From Methylobacterium currus (lineage in GTDB: Bacteria; Pseudomonadota; Alphaproteobacteria; Rhizobiales; Beijerinckiaceae): a stretch of DNA of 64,000 nt. The notes beneath the pieces were generated by a model that saw only the letters and a program-made list of their open reading frames with translations, was not told the origin of the DNA and did no database searches. The stretch's first letter is position 1, and every line of letters begins with the position of its first letter. The stretch covers positions 1,231,501 to 1,295,500 of the forward strand of contig NZ_CP028843.1 of NCBI RefSeq assembly GCF_003058325.1, given 5' to 3'. Positions 16,947 to 25,383 of this stretch are shown piece after piece. The translations under genes and the position numbers were made by a program.

Positions 16947-17776
16947 CCCCTCCCTGTCGCGTCGCTGCCATTCCGGTGGGCCCGGCCGGGCCCGATCCGG
17001 ATGCTCTCTGGCGGGAGGTCGAGGCGGGAATCTCCGAGGCCGCCGCCGCGGGCGCCGGCCTCGCCGTCCTGCCGGAGCTGACGATCCTGCCCTTCGTCGC
17101 CGGCGAGGATCCGGCGCGCTGGCGCCACCTCGCCGAGCCGGCGGACGGGCCGACCGCCCGCCGGATGGCGGCGCTCGCGCGCCGCCACCGCCTCGCCCTG
17201 GTGTTCGGCGCGAGCCTGTCCGAGCCCGGCGAAGCATTGCCGCTCAATGCGGCGCTCCTCGCCCAACCGGACGGCAGCCTGGTCCGGATCGCGGCAAAGC
17301 ACCGGCTGCCGCCACCGCTGCCCGGCGAGCGTTTCGGCGAGGCCGACCATTTCCAATCCGGCCCCGCGGAAGGGCGGGCGGTGCGGGTCGGGTTTCCGGG
17401 CGGCGTCTCCCTGCGGGTCGCGGCCCTCGTCTGCTACGACCGGCGCTATCCGGAGGCCTGGGACGCGGCGGCGGCCGGGGCCGACCTCGTCGCCATCCTG
17501 GTCGCCGGGCCGGCGCCGCAGGATCCGCCCGGCTTCTTTACCGCCGAGCTCGCCGGCCATGCCCGGCGCTGCCGCGTCGCGGCGGTCGCGGCTGCGCGCC
17601 ACGGCACCGAGCACATCCTCGGCCGGCCGGTGCGGCACGACGGCGACAGCCTCGTCGTCGGGCCGGGCGGACATCTCCTCGCGGCATGGCAGCCGGATGC
17701 GCCGGCTGCCGTCATCAGCCCCTTGGTCATCGATTCCTTGCCGGCTTCCGTCCGGCTCTCCCTCCCCACAGCGTAA
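16943..17776 (+). CDS. Carbon-nitrogen hydrolase (nitrilase superfamily amidase)
   Basis: 277 aa with the complete Glu-Lys-Cys triad: E45 in VLPELT, K119 in AAKHRLP, C164 in LVCYDRRYPEA. The CYDRRYPE pattern fits amidase, carbamoylase or omega-amidase branches rather than true nitrilases. It overlaps the ATPase gene and precedes an amidohydrolase by 15 bp. Together they suggest that an imported amide or ureide is opened and then deaminated or hydrolysed in the cytoplasm. The substrate is not predictable from sequence. Confidence 0.82.
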   Translation: MTPPCRVAAIPVGPAGPDPDALWREVEAGISEAAAAGAGLAVLPELTILPFVAGEDPARWRHLAEPADGPTARRMAALARRHRLALVFGASLSEPGEALPLNAALLAQPDGSLVRIAAKHRLPPPLPGERFGEADHFQSGPAEGRAVRVGFPGGVSLRVAALVCYDRRYPEAWDAAAAGADLVAILVAGPAPQDPPGFFTAELAGHARRCRVAAVAAARHGTEHILGRPVRHDGDSLVVGPGGHLLAAWQPDAPAAVISPLVIDSLPASVRLSLPTA

Positions 17777-17791
17777 CGGGACATCACCTCC

Positions 17792-19333
17792 ATGGCAGAG
17801 CTCATCGTCCAGGCCGGCTGGGTCGTCACCGGCATCAAGGACCGCAACACCCCGGTCATCGTCGAGAACGGCGCCGTGCTCTCGCGCGACGGCGTGATCG
17901 TGGCGGTCGGCCCGGTCGAGGAGATGCAGCGGGCGGCGCCCGCGGCGGAGCTGCGCCGCTATCCCGGCCACGTCATGCTGCCGGGCTTCGTCAACAGCCA
18001 CCACCATGTCGGGCTCACCCCGCTCCAGCTCGGCTCGCCCGACTACGCCCTGGAATTGTGGTTCGCGAGCCGGCTGCCGGCCCGGCGCCTCGACCTCACC
18101 CTCGACACGCTCTACTCCGCCTTCGAGATGGTAGCCTCCGGCATCACCACGGTCCAGCACATCCAGGGCTGGATGGCCGGCGGCTACGACGCGATCCACG
18201 CCGCCGCCACCAAGACCCTGAACGGCTACCGCAGCCTCGGCATGCGGGCCTCCTATTGCTACGCCGTGCGCGAGCAGAACCGGCTCGTCTACGAGGCGGA
18301 CGAGGCGTTCTGCGCCCGCCTGCCGGCCGATCTCGGGACCCAACTCGCCGCCCACCTCAAGGCGCAGGCGATGCCGTTCTCCGACTTCCTGCGCCTGTTC
18401 GACCAGTTGCGGGAGGAGAATGCGGGGAACCGCCTGACCCGGATCCAGCTCGCGCCGGCCAACCTCCACTGGTGCACCGACGAGGGGCTCGTCGCGCTCC
18501 ACGACAAATCCCGCGCCGCCGGGGTGCCGATGCACATGCATCTCCTGGAGACCGCCTACCAGAAGGAATATGCCCGCCGCCGCACCGGCAAGACGGCTTT
18601 GCGCCACCTCCACGATCTCGGCGTGCTCGGGCCGCACATGACCCTCGGCCACGGCGTCTGGCTCACCGCCGAGGACATCGACATCGTCGCCGAGACCGGC
18701 ACCTGCATCTGCCACAATTGCTCGTCGAACTTCCGCCTGCGCTCGGGGCTCGCCCCGCTGAACGCCTGGGAGAAGAAGGGCATCACGGTCGGGATGGGGC
18801 TCGACGAGGCGGGCATCAACGACGACCGCGACATGCTCCAGGAATTGCGGCTGGCCCTGCGGGTCCACCGGGTGCCGGGCATGGACGACGACGACGTGCC
18901 GACCCCGTCCCAGGTGGTGAAGATGGCGACCGAATCGGGCGCGATGACCACGGCCTTCGGGGCCGAGATCGGCCGGCTCGATCCCGGCCGGTTCTTCGAT
19001 GCTTCGCTGATCGACTGGCGGCGCGCCACCTACCCGTTCCAGGACCCGGACATCCCCGTGCTCGACGCCCTGGTCCAGCGCGCCAAGACCGAGTGCGTCG
19101 ACGCCGTCTATATCGACGGCGAGCTGGTCTACGCCGAGGGCCGGTTCACCAAGATCGACCGGGACGCGGTGCTGGCCGAGATCGCCGACGTGCTCGGCCG
19201 GCCGCGCTCGCCCGAGGAGGTGGCCAGGCGCGAGCTCGGCCGCGCCGTGTTCCCGCACGTGAAGGCGTTCTACGCCGATTACCTGCCCGAGGCGCCGCGC
19301 GACCCGTTCTACGCCGGCTCGTCGATGCGGTAG
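17792..19333 (+). CDS. Amidohydrolase of the TrzA/SsnA/8-oxoguanine-deaminase family
   Basis: 513 aa, longer than the usual 440-470. The metal site is complete: HxH in FVNSHHHVGLTP, HMHLLE, LGHGVWL and the Asp of GLDEAGINDDRD (GxDxxG variant). The C-terminal 50 residues (RRELGRAVFPHVKAFYAD) are an extension seen in some hydantoinase/deaminase-like members. The family deaminates or dechlorinates N-heterocycles (guanine, 8-oxoguanine, triazines). It closes the transporter-nitrilase operon, so an imported heterocyclic amine is the most reasonable substrate class. Confidence 0.82.
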   Translation: MAELIVQAGWVVTGIKDRNTPVIVENGAVLSRDGVIVAVGPVEEMQRAAPAAELRRYPGHVMLPGFVNSHHHVGLTPLQLGSPDYALELWFASRLPARRLDLTLDTLYSAFEMVASGITTVQHIQGWMAGGYDAIHAAATKTLNGYRSLGMRASYCYAVREQNRLVYEADEAFCARLPADLGTQLAAHLKAQAMPFSDFLRLFDQLREENAGNRLTRIQLAPANLHWCTDEGLVALHDKSRAAGVPMHMHLLETAYQKEYARRRTGKTALRHLHDLGVLGPHMTLGHGVWLTAEDIDIVAETGTCICHNCSSNFRLRSGLAPLNAWEKKGITVGMGLDEAGINDDRDMLQELRLALRVHRVPGMDDDDVPTPSQVVKMATESGAMTTAFGAEIGRLDPGRFFDASLIDWRRATYPFQDPDIPVLDALVQRAKTECVDAVYIDGELVYAEGRFTKIDRDAVLAEIADVLGRPRSPEEVARRELGRAVFPHVKAFYADYLPEAPRDPFYAGSSMR

Positions 19334-19397
19334 GACGAGGTCGGCGGACTGCACCAATGGGCAGGCCGCCGGCCCGGCCGCTCCGGCCTACAAGCAG

Positions 19398-19433
19398 GCG
19401 GCCGTCCTCCGCTCCGAACCGGAGGACGGCCGC
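19398..19433. terminator. Perfect 14-bp hairpin ahead of mtdB
   Basis: GCGGCCGTCCTCCG and CGGAGGACGGCCGC form a perfect 14-bp stem around an 8-base loop between the amidohydrolase stop and mtdB. There is no T-run; it probably insulates mtdB from the upstream operon. Confidence 0.65.
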
Positions 19434-19460
19434 GCTGTCGTCGCTCCGGAGGAGGCCCGC

Positions 19461-20399
19461 ATGGCTCACTCGAACTCGGCCCGCTCGAACTCGGCCCGCT
19501 CGATCTTGCACATGCTGACGCCGCTCAAGCACATGAGCCCGTTCGACGTGAACATGGCGGTGGATGCGGGCTTCGAGACCGTCTCGACCTATACGGGCGT
19601 GGAGCTGGCCGAGGTCGTGCCGCTGGTCCAGGATTCGATCTTCTCCCGCGCGCCGCAGGACGGCACCCGCACGGCGATCTTCATCGGCGGCAAGAACGCC
19701 GAGACCGCCCTCGACATGGTGGACGCCGCGACCGGCGCCTTTGTGCCGCCCTTCGCCAACCATGTCTTCGCCGACCCGGCCGGCTCCTTCACCACCGGCG
19801 CCGCCATGGTGGCCTGCACCCGCCGGGCGCTGCGGGACAAGTTCGGCGAGGACCTGACGGGGAAGCGCGTCGCGATCTTCGGCGGCACCGGCGTCGTCGC
19901 CTATTGCGCCGCGGTGATCGCCGCGCAGGAGGGGGCGCACCCGGTCATCGTCGGCTACAACGGCCGCGAGCGGGTGGCGGCGATCGCCGAGGGCATGCGG
20001 GCGCGCTTCGGCGTCGCCGTCGAGGCGGCGGACGGCGCGAGCCGGGAGGGCCGCATCGCCGCGGCCCGGGACGCCGAGGTGATCCTGTCGGCCGCCGCCG
20101 CGGGCGTGCAGGTCCTGAGCAAAGAGGATCTCGCGCAGGCCGGCCGCCTCCTCGTCGCCGCGGACGTCAACGCCGTGCCGCCGGCCGGCATCGCCGGCAT
20201 CGACGTCCACGCCGACGCCGCGCCCCTGCCGGGCGGGCGGGGGGTCGGCATCGGCGCGCTCGCCATCGGCAACGTGAAGTACGGGACCCAGGCCGGGCTG
20301 TTCCGCCGCCTGCTCCAGGCCGACCAGCCCCTCGTCCTCGACTTCCGCGAGGCCTACCGGCTCGCCGTCGAGATCACCGACCGGGCCGCGGCCGCGTGA
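19461..20399 (+). CDS. mtdB: NAD(P)-dependent methylene-H4MPT dehydrogenase
   Basis: 312 aa. MLTPLKHMSPFDVNMAVDAG, SIFSRAPQDGTRTAIFIGGKN and VFADPAGSFTTGAAMVA are strongly characteristic of MtdB. The Rossmann loop is IFGGTGVVAY. It oxidises methylene-H4MPT made by Fae to methenyl-H4MPT. The ribosome site GGAGGAGG lies directly upstream of this ATG. The N-terminus reads MAHSNSARSNSARSILHML; in known MtdB it is close to MARSILHML, so about ten residues come from a 15-bp tandem duplication (19469-19498). It overlaps the ATP-grasp gene by GTGA. Confidence 0.95.
   Translation: MAHSNSARSNSARSILHMLTPLKHMSPFDVNMAVDAGFETVSTYTGVELAEVVPLVQDSIFSRAPQDGTRTAIFIGGKNAETALDMVDAATGAFVPPFANHVFADPAGSFTTGAAMVACTRRALRDKFGEDLTGKRVAIFGGTGVVAYCAAVIAAQEGAHPVIVGYNGRERVAAIAEGMRARFGVAVEAADGASREGRIAAARDAEVILSAAAAGVQVLSKEDLAQAGRLLVAADVNAVPPAGIAGIDVHADAAPLPGGRGVGIGALAIGNVKYGTQAGLFRRLLQADQPLVLDFREAYRLAVEITDRAAAA
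19469..19498. repeat. Perfect 15-bp tandem duplication at the 5' end of mtdB
   Basis: CTCGAACTCGGCCCG occurs twice head to tail, encoding SNSAR twice, just after the start codon. Confidence 0.95.
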
Positions 20400-21697
20400 C
20401 CGGCGCGGCCATCCTGATCGCGGCGCAATCGGGCCGGGCGCTCGCCGCCGCGGCGCGGCGCGCCGGCAACCGCCCCTTCGTCGCCGACCTGTTCGGCGAC
20501 GAGGATACCCGCGCGCTCGCCGCCGGCTACCGCCGCGTGCCCGGCCGGTTCGGCGCCGGACCGGGGGCAAGGGGCGTCGAGGCGGCCTTGAGCAGCCTCG
20601 TGGCGGAGGCGGGGGAACCGATGGGCCTCGTCCTCGGCTCGGGCTTCGAGGGCGCGCCGGGGCTGATGCGGCGGCTCGCCGGGCGCTTCCCGCTTCTCGG
20701 CGCCACGCCGGACGCGGTCGCGGCGCTCAAGGACCCGGCCGGCTTCGCCGCCCTGTGCCGGCGCCTCGGCATCCCGCATCCGGAGATCGCGCGCGCGCCG
20801 GTGACGGACCCCGGGGCCTGGCTGATCAAGCGGCGCGGCGCCTCGGGCGGCCATCATATCCGCCCGGCCGCGCCGGGCCGGCTCCCGGCCGGGGCCTATC
20901 TCCAGCGCCGAGTGCCGGGCCTGCCCCGCTCGCTCAACGCGCTGGCGGACGGACGCGCCATCGCCGTGCTGGCGGTGACGGAGCAATGGGTCTCGCCCGG
21001 GCCCGGCCGGCCGTTCCGCTACGCCGGCGCCGCCGGGCCGGCCGTGCTGCCGGCCATGGTCCGGGAGGCCGCCGAGCAGGCGCTCACCGCTCTCGTCGCC
21101 GCCACGGGGCTCTGCGGCCTCGTCAGCGCCGACCTCATGGTCGACGGCGAGGCCTGGTGGCTGCTCGAGGTCAATCCCCGGCCCGGCGCCACCCTGGACG
21201 TGCTCGACCGCGGGCCGGTGCCGCTCTTCGCCGCCCACCTGGCGGCGGCACGCGGCCTGTTGCCGGAGCACCGGCCGCGCCTCCCAGGGGCCGCCGCGAC
21301 CGAGATCCTGTATGCCGATGCGGCGATCCCCGCGGTGCCGGCCCTCGACTGGCCCGACTGGGCGATGGACCGCCCGCCGGCCGGTAGCCGCGTCGAGGCG
21401 GGGGCGCCGATCTGCACGGTGCTGGCCGAGGGGGCGGATGCGGCGGCGGCCCGGCGCGCCGTCGCGGCACGGGCGGCGGAATTGCGAGCGCGGCTGGAGG
21501 AAAGGCCGGCCGACGCCGCATTGGCTTTCGCCGGGCGCCGTTCCATGCTGGACGGAGTATCGCGGGATCCCCTCTCCCGTGTGGGAGAGGGGATCCCGCC
21601 CTCCAATCGTCACCCAACGGGGCCCCCGAAGACCCCGACCGATCTGACCGGCCATCGCGGGGCGCGCCCCGCTCCGGCCCGAGGGAGTCATCGATGA
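20396..21697 (+). CDS. ATP-grasp ligase of the H4MPT/methylofuran gene cluster
   Basis: 433 aa from a GTG overlapping the mtdB stop. It contains an ATP-grasp core: [15 protein letters not shown] for nucleotide binding, [35 protein letters not shown] (in two blocks) for the Mg/ATP site. ATP-grasp genes of this kind are conserved in methylotroph H4MPT clusters; an archaeal relative, MfnD, joins tyramine and glutamate in methanofuran synthesis. A glutamyl or other acyl ligase role in cofactor assembly is inferred. The last 45 or so residues are encoded by a palindromic repeat (21562-21599) and its downstream flank, beyond the conserved domain. The stop overlaps the mch ATG. Confidence 0.8.
   Translation: MTGAAILIAAQSGRALAAAARRAGNRPFVADLFGDEDTRALAAGYRRVPGRFGAGPGARGVEAALSSLVAEAGEPMGLVLGSGFEGAPGLMRRLAGRFPLLGATPDAVAALKDPAGFAALCRRLGIPHPEIARAPVTDPGAWLIKRRGASGGHHIRPAAPGRLPAGAYLQRRVPGLPRSLNALADGRAIAVLAVTEQWVSPGPGRPFRYAGAAGPAVLPAMVREAAEQALTALVAATGLCGLVSADLMVDGEAWWLLEVNPRPGATLDVLDRGPVPLFAAHLAAARGLLPEHRPRLPGAAATEILYADAAIPAVPALDWPDWAMDRPPAGSRVEAGAPICTVLAEGADAAAARRAVAARAAELRARLEERPADAALAFAGRRSMLDGVSRDPLSRVGEGIPPSNRHPTGPPKTPTDLTGHRGARPAPARGSHR
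21562..21599. repeat. Perfect 17-bp palindrome within the ATP-grasp C-terminal coding region
   Basis: GCGGGATCCCCTCTCCC, loop GTGT, GGGAGAGGGGATCCCGC. The left arm matches the intergenic copy at 5050. In the reading frame it encodes [12 protein letters not shown], unrelated to the ATP-grasp family, so the element has been absorbed into the ORF. Confidence 0.9.
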
Positions 21698-22674
21698 GTT
21701 CATCCGCCACCCCGTCCCGCCCGAGCGTGAACGCGCTCGCCGCCCCCCTGGTCGAGGCCCTGGCCGCCGATGCGGCGCGGTTGCGGCTCGCCGTGACGCG
21801 GGCGCCGGACGGGGCGCGGCTGATCGATGCCGGGGCGGGGGCACGGGGCTCGATCGAGGCCGGGCGGCGGATCGCCGAGATCTGCCTCGGCGGCCTCGGC
21901 ACCGTGACGCTCAGTCCCGCCGGCCCCCTCGAGGCCTGGCCCTTCACCCTGACGGTCCACAGCACCGATCCGGTGCTCGCCTGCCTGGGCAGCCAGTATG
22001 CCGGCTGGAACCTCGCCGACGAGGAGGGGGATTCGGGCTTCTTCGCTCTCGGCTCCGGCCCAGGGAGGGCGGCGGCGGCGGTCGAGTCCCTGTTCGAGGA
22101 GCTGGCCTATCGCGACGAGGCCTCGCGCATCGCCCTGGTGCTCGAATCGGGCAGCCCGCCACCGGCCTCGGTCACCGCCAAGGTGGCGGCGGCGGCCGGC
22201 ATCCGGCCCGCCGACGTCACCTTCGTGTACGCCCCGACCCAGAGCCTCGCCGGCGCGACCCAGGTGGTCGCCCGGGTGCTGGAGGTCGCCCTGCACAAGG
22301 CGCATTCGGTCGGGTTCGACCTCGACGCGATCGTCGACGGGATCGGCGCCGCGCCGGTGAGCCCGCCGCATCCGGACTTCATCCAGGCGATGGGCCGCAC
22401 CAACGACGCGATCATCTATGGCGGGCGGGTGCAGCTCTTCGTCGAGGCCGACGATGCCGACGCCAAGGGGCTGGCCGAGGCGCTGCCGAGCACCACCTCG
22501 CGCGACCACGGCGCGCCCTTCGCGGAGATCTTTTCCCGCTTCAACGGCGATTTCTACGCCATCGACAAGCACCTGTTCAGCCCGGCCGAGGTGGTGGTGA
22601 CCTCGCTGCGCTCCGGCCACAGCCACCGGGCCGGCCGGCTGGTGCCGGAGCTGGTGGCGCGCTCCTTCGCTTAG
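21694..22674 (+). CDS. mch: Methenyl-H4MPT cyclohydrolase
   Basis: 326 aa. [17 protein letters not shown] at the start, [22 protein letters not shown] (two blocks), [13 protein letters not shown] and [14 protein letters not shown] are family hallmarks. The C-terminal [14 protein letters not shown] is also conserved. It hydrolyses methenyl-H4MPT to N5-formyl-H4MPT, the substrate of FhcD. The ATG overlaps the preceding stop (ATGA); orf5 follows after 10 bp. Confidence 0.96.
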   Translation: MSSSATPSRPSVNALAAPLVEALAADAARLRLAVTRAPDGARLIDAGAGARGSIEAGRRIAEICLGGLGTVTLSPAGPLEAWPFTLTVHSTDPVLACLGSQYAGWNLADEEGDSGFFALGSGPGRAAAAVESLFEELAYRDEASRIALVLESGSPPPASVTAKVAAAAGIRPADVTFVYAPTQSLAGATQVVARVLEVALHKAHSVGFDLDAIVDGIGAAPVSPPHPDFIQAMGRTNDAIIYGGRVQLFVEADDADAKGLAEALPSTTSRDHGAPFAEIFSRFNGDFYAIDKHLFSPAEVVVTSLRSGHSHRAGRLVPELVARSFA

Positions 22675-22684
22675 AGGCCACTCC

Positions 22685-23602
22685 ATGCGGATCGGGCTCG
22701 CGGCCGATAACGGCGCCTGGCACAAGGCAAGGCTCCTCACCGCCCTCACGGAGCTCGGCGCCGCGCCTCAGCTCTTCTCGCTGGCCGACGTGACGGTCGA
22801 GACCGGGCATCCGGAGCCCCTGCGCGTGCCGGGCTTCGGCGGCGGCCTGCCGGACGGGGTGCTGCTGCGCACCATCGCGGGCGGCACCTTCGAGGCGACG
22901 ACGATGCGGCTCGGCGCCCTGCACGCGCTCGAAGCCGCCGGCACCGTGGTGTGGAACGGGCCGACCGCCATCGAGCGCTCGGTCGACAAGGCGATGACGA
23001 GCCTGCTGCTCGCCCGCCACCGCATCCCGACGCCGGAGACGTTCGTGCTCTCGCGCCGCGAGGCCGCCGCCGAGGTCGTCGCCAGGGAGGCGGGACCCGG
23101 GAGGCCGCTGGTGCTGAAGCCCCTGTTCGGCTCGCAGGGCGAGGGTCTTCAGCTGATCGCCCGGCCCGACGAGCTGCCGCCCGAGGAGCTGGTCGGCCGG
23201 GTCTACTACCTCCAGCGCTACGTCCCCCGGCGCGACGGGGCCTGGCAGGATTACCGGGTCTTCGTCTGCGCCGGCCGGGCGGTCGCCGGGATGATCCGCC
23301 AGGGCGACGGCTGGATCACCAACGTCCACCGGGGCGGCCGGCCGCTGCCCTGGCGCCCGCCGGCCCGGGCCGCGGACCTGGCGGAGCAGGCCGCGGCGGC
23401 GGTCGGCTGCGGCTACACGGGGATCGATCTCGTCGAGGACGGGGAGGGCGGCTTCCAGGTGCTCGAGGTCAACAGCATGCCGGCCTGGTCGGGGTTGCAG
23501 CAGGTGACCACAATCGACATCGCCCGGGAGGTCGCGGCCGGCTTCCTGGCGGCGGTCCGGACCGGGTGCGCGCCGCGCCTCGCGGTCGCCGGGCCGGCGT
23601 GA
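22685..23602 (+). CDS. RimK-like ATP-grasp ligase (Orf5 of the H4MPT cluster)
   Basis: 305 aa. It has the RimK architecture: N-terminal domain, VWNGPTAIERSVDKAMTSLLL, HRIPTPETFV, ATP-binding PLVLKPLFGSQGEGLQLI, YYLQRYVPR, and Mg site CGYTGIDLVED plus FQVLEVNSMPAW. Family members add glutamate to carboxylates or polyglutamate chains. In methylotrophs this gene lies between mch and a CitG-like gene and is known as orf5; it is required for the H4MPT pathway by my recollection of mutant work. Glutamylation of methylofuran or methanopterin is the natural hypothesis. It overlaps orf7 by one base. Confidence 0.85.
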   Translation: MRIGLAADNGAWHKARLLTALTELGAAPQLFSLADVTVETGHPEPLRVPGFGGGLPDGVLLRTIAGGTFEATTMRLGALHALEAAGTVVWNGPTAIERSVDKAMTSLLLARHRIPTPETFVLSRREAAAEVVAREAGPGRPLVLKPLFGSQGEGLQLIARPDELPPEELVGRVYYLQRYVPRRDGAWQDYRVFVCAGRAVAGMIRQGDGWITNVHRGGRPLPWRPPARAADLAEQAAAAVGCGYTGIDLVEDGEGGFQVLEVNSMPAWSGLQQVTTIDIAREVAAGFLAAVRTGCAPRLAVAGPA

Positions 23603-24486
23603 TGGAGAGCGAACCCGCGCTTGCCCCGGAGGCGATCGCCGAGGCCTATCGCGCCGCCTGCCGGGCGGAGCTCGCGGCGATCAAGCCCGGCAACGTCCAC
23701 GTCCACGCCGCCGGGCACCGGATGAGCGTCGCGGATTTCGAGGCGAGCGCGGCGCTCTCCGCCCCGCCCCTCGCGGCGGCGGGCGCCCGGGTCGGGGCGC
23801 GGATCGAGGGCGCGGTCGCCGCCACCCGGGCGGGGGTCGGCCAGAACACCAATCTGGGCATCGTGCTGCTCTGCGCGCCGCTCGCCGCCGCGGCCGAGCG
23901 GCCGGGCCCGCTGCGCCCGGCCCTCGCGGCCGTGCTCGCGGATCTCGACGGGACGGACGCGGCCGGCCTCTACGCGGCGATCCGGCTCGCCAATCCCGGC
24001 GGGCTCGGCCGGGCCGAGCGCCACGACGTGACGACGGACGCAGCCCCGTCGGTCCTGACCGCGATGGGCGAGGCGGCGTCGCGCGACCGCATCGCCCGGG
24101 CCTACGTCACCGGGTTCGAGGACCTGTTCGCGACCGGGCTCCCGGCGCTGGCGGCGGCCCGCAGGGCCGGCCTCACGGAGCCCTGGACCACCACGGCGGT
24201 CCACCTCGCCTTCCTGACCGGATTTCCCGACAGCCACGTCGCCCGCAAGTTCGGGCCCGACACCGCCGAGCGGGTGCGGGCGGAGGCCGAGGCCTCCTTG
24301 CGCAGGCTGGTGCTCGGGGAGGGCGCGCGGGCGGCCCTGCTCGCCCACGATGCCGCCCTCAAAGCCGCGGGCCTCAACCCCGGCACCAGCGCCGACCTCA
24401 CCGTGGCGACCCTGTTTCTCGACGCGCTCGGGCACCTGAAGGCGGCCGGGGCCCCTTCGTCAAGGCAAGCTGCCAATAAGTCGTAG
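23602..24486 (+). CDS. Triphosphoribosyl-dephospho-CoA synthase-like protein (CitG family, Orf7)
   Basis: 294 aa. LAAIKPGNVHVHAAGHRMS near residue 25 and NTNLGIVLLCAPLA near 87 are CitG/MdcB-family motifs, as are NPGGLGRAERHDV and FPDSHVARKFG. CitG itself makes a phosphoribosyl-dephospho-CoA prosthetic group precursor from ATP. No citrate or malonate decarboxylase is encoded here, and the gene is fixed between orf5 and fae, as orf7 is in methylotroph clusters. A ribosyl- or adenylyl-transfer step in dephospho-H4MPT or methylofuran synthesis is inferred. Confidence 0.83.
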   Translation: MESEPALAPEAIAEAYRAACRAELAAIKPGNVHVHAAGHRMSVADFEASAALSAPPLAAAGARVGARIEGAVAATRAGVGQNTNLGIVLLCAPLAAAAERPGPLRPALAAVLADLDGTDAAGLYAAIRLANPGGLGRAERHDVTTDAAPSVLTAMGEAASRDRIARAYVTGFEDLFATGLPALAAARRAGLTEPWTTTAVHLAFLTGFPDSHVARKFGPDTAERVRAEAEASLRRLVLGEGARAALLAHDAALKAAGLNPGTSADLTVATLFLDALGHLKAAGAPSSRQAANKS

Positions 24487-24699
24487 TCGCGGCGCGGCTC
24501 GTCTGCGGGTGCCGGGGCCGGAATGGACCATTGTACCGGGCCGGCCGACTTGTTCACGGTTCAGCGGCGCTGTAGGGTCCCGCCGCTATCCAGACAACCG
24601 GTTCGGCTTCACGCTGAACGCCGACAGCAAGGATGGCGGGGCCGAGCCGCATTGTTACGGCGGTCGGCTAACCTTATCGACACCTGGGAGAATCCCCAC

Positions 24700-25215
24700 A
24701 TGGCGACGATCAACAAGGTGATGGTGGGCGAAGCCCTCGTCGGTGACGGCAACGAGGTAGCGCATATCGACCTCATCATCGGCCCGCGCGGCAGCGCCGC
24801 CGAGACGGCGTTCTGCAACAGCCTGACCAACAACAAGCACGGCTTCACCAGCCTGCTCGCGGTGGTGGCGCCGAACCTGCCGTGCAAGCCCAACACCCTG
24901 CTGTTCAACAAGGTCACCATCAACGACGCCCGCCAGGCCGTCCAGATGTTCGGCCCGGCCCAGCACGCCGTCGCCAAGGCGGTGCAGGATTGCGTCGCCG
25001 AGGGCATCATTCCGGCCAACGAGGCCGACGACCTCTACATCCTGGTCGGCGTGTTCATCCACTGGGAAGCCGCGGACGACGCCAAGATCGAGAAGTACAA
25101 CTACGAGGCCACGAAGCTGTCGATCCAGCGCGCCATCAAGGGCACGCCGACCGCCGCCGAGGTCACGCAGCAGTACAAGACCGCCCAGCACCCCTTCGCG
25201 GCGAACGTCGCCTAG
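24700..25215 (+). CDS. fae: Formaldehyde-activating enzyme
   Basis: 171 aa, matching the family length. [20 protein letters not shown] contains the catalytic histidine (H22 by this count), and [18 protein letters not shown] and [20 protein letters not shown] are conserved. Fae condenses formaldehyde with H4MPT to methylene-H4MPT and is among the most abundant proteins of methylotrophs. A 213-bp gap separates it from orf7, so it probably has its own strong promoter; SD-like GGGAG precedes the ATG. A clear terminator follows at 25332. Confidence 0.97.
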   Translation: MATINKVMVGEALVGDGNEVAHIDLIIGPRGSAAETAFCNSLTNNKHGFTSLLAVVAPNLPCKPNTLLFNKVTINDARQAVQMFGPAQHAVAKAVQDCVAEGIIPANEADDLYILVGVFIHWEAADDAKIEKYNYEATKLSIQRAIKGTPTAAEVTQQYKTAQHPFAANVA

Positions 25216-25331
25216 ACAGGAAACCGTCCGGAACAGTCAGCGGCGCCTCCCCCGCCGCCCCCGCCGCCTCCGCCGCAGGGGCTGTTCCAGCGACTGGCCT
25301 CCATCTTCCTCGGACGTTGACTCCATCATCG

Positions 25332-25353
25332 GGAGGGCCCCACCGGGCCCTCC
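25332..25353 (+). terminator. Rho-independent terminator after fae
   Basis: GGAGGGCCC, short loop, GGGCCCTCC followed by TTCCTTTT. A GC stem plus T-run 117 bp after the fae stop. Convergent with the HisA-like gene. Confidence 0.85.
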
Positions 25354-25383
25354 TTCCTTTTGCGGATCTCCCGCTCGGCGCCC

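Noticed and set aside
16865..19357. Minus-strand open frame of 830 codons
   Set aside because: Antisense to the nitrilase-family and amidohydrolase genes with complete catalytic motifs; composition is non-protein-like.
24487..24699. Specific -35/-10 promoter for fae
   Set aside because: Candidate TTGTTC and TGTAGG boxes are spaced only 15 bases apart, and the match is too weak to report as a feature.
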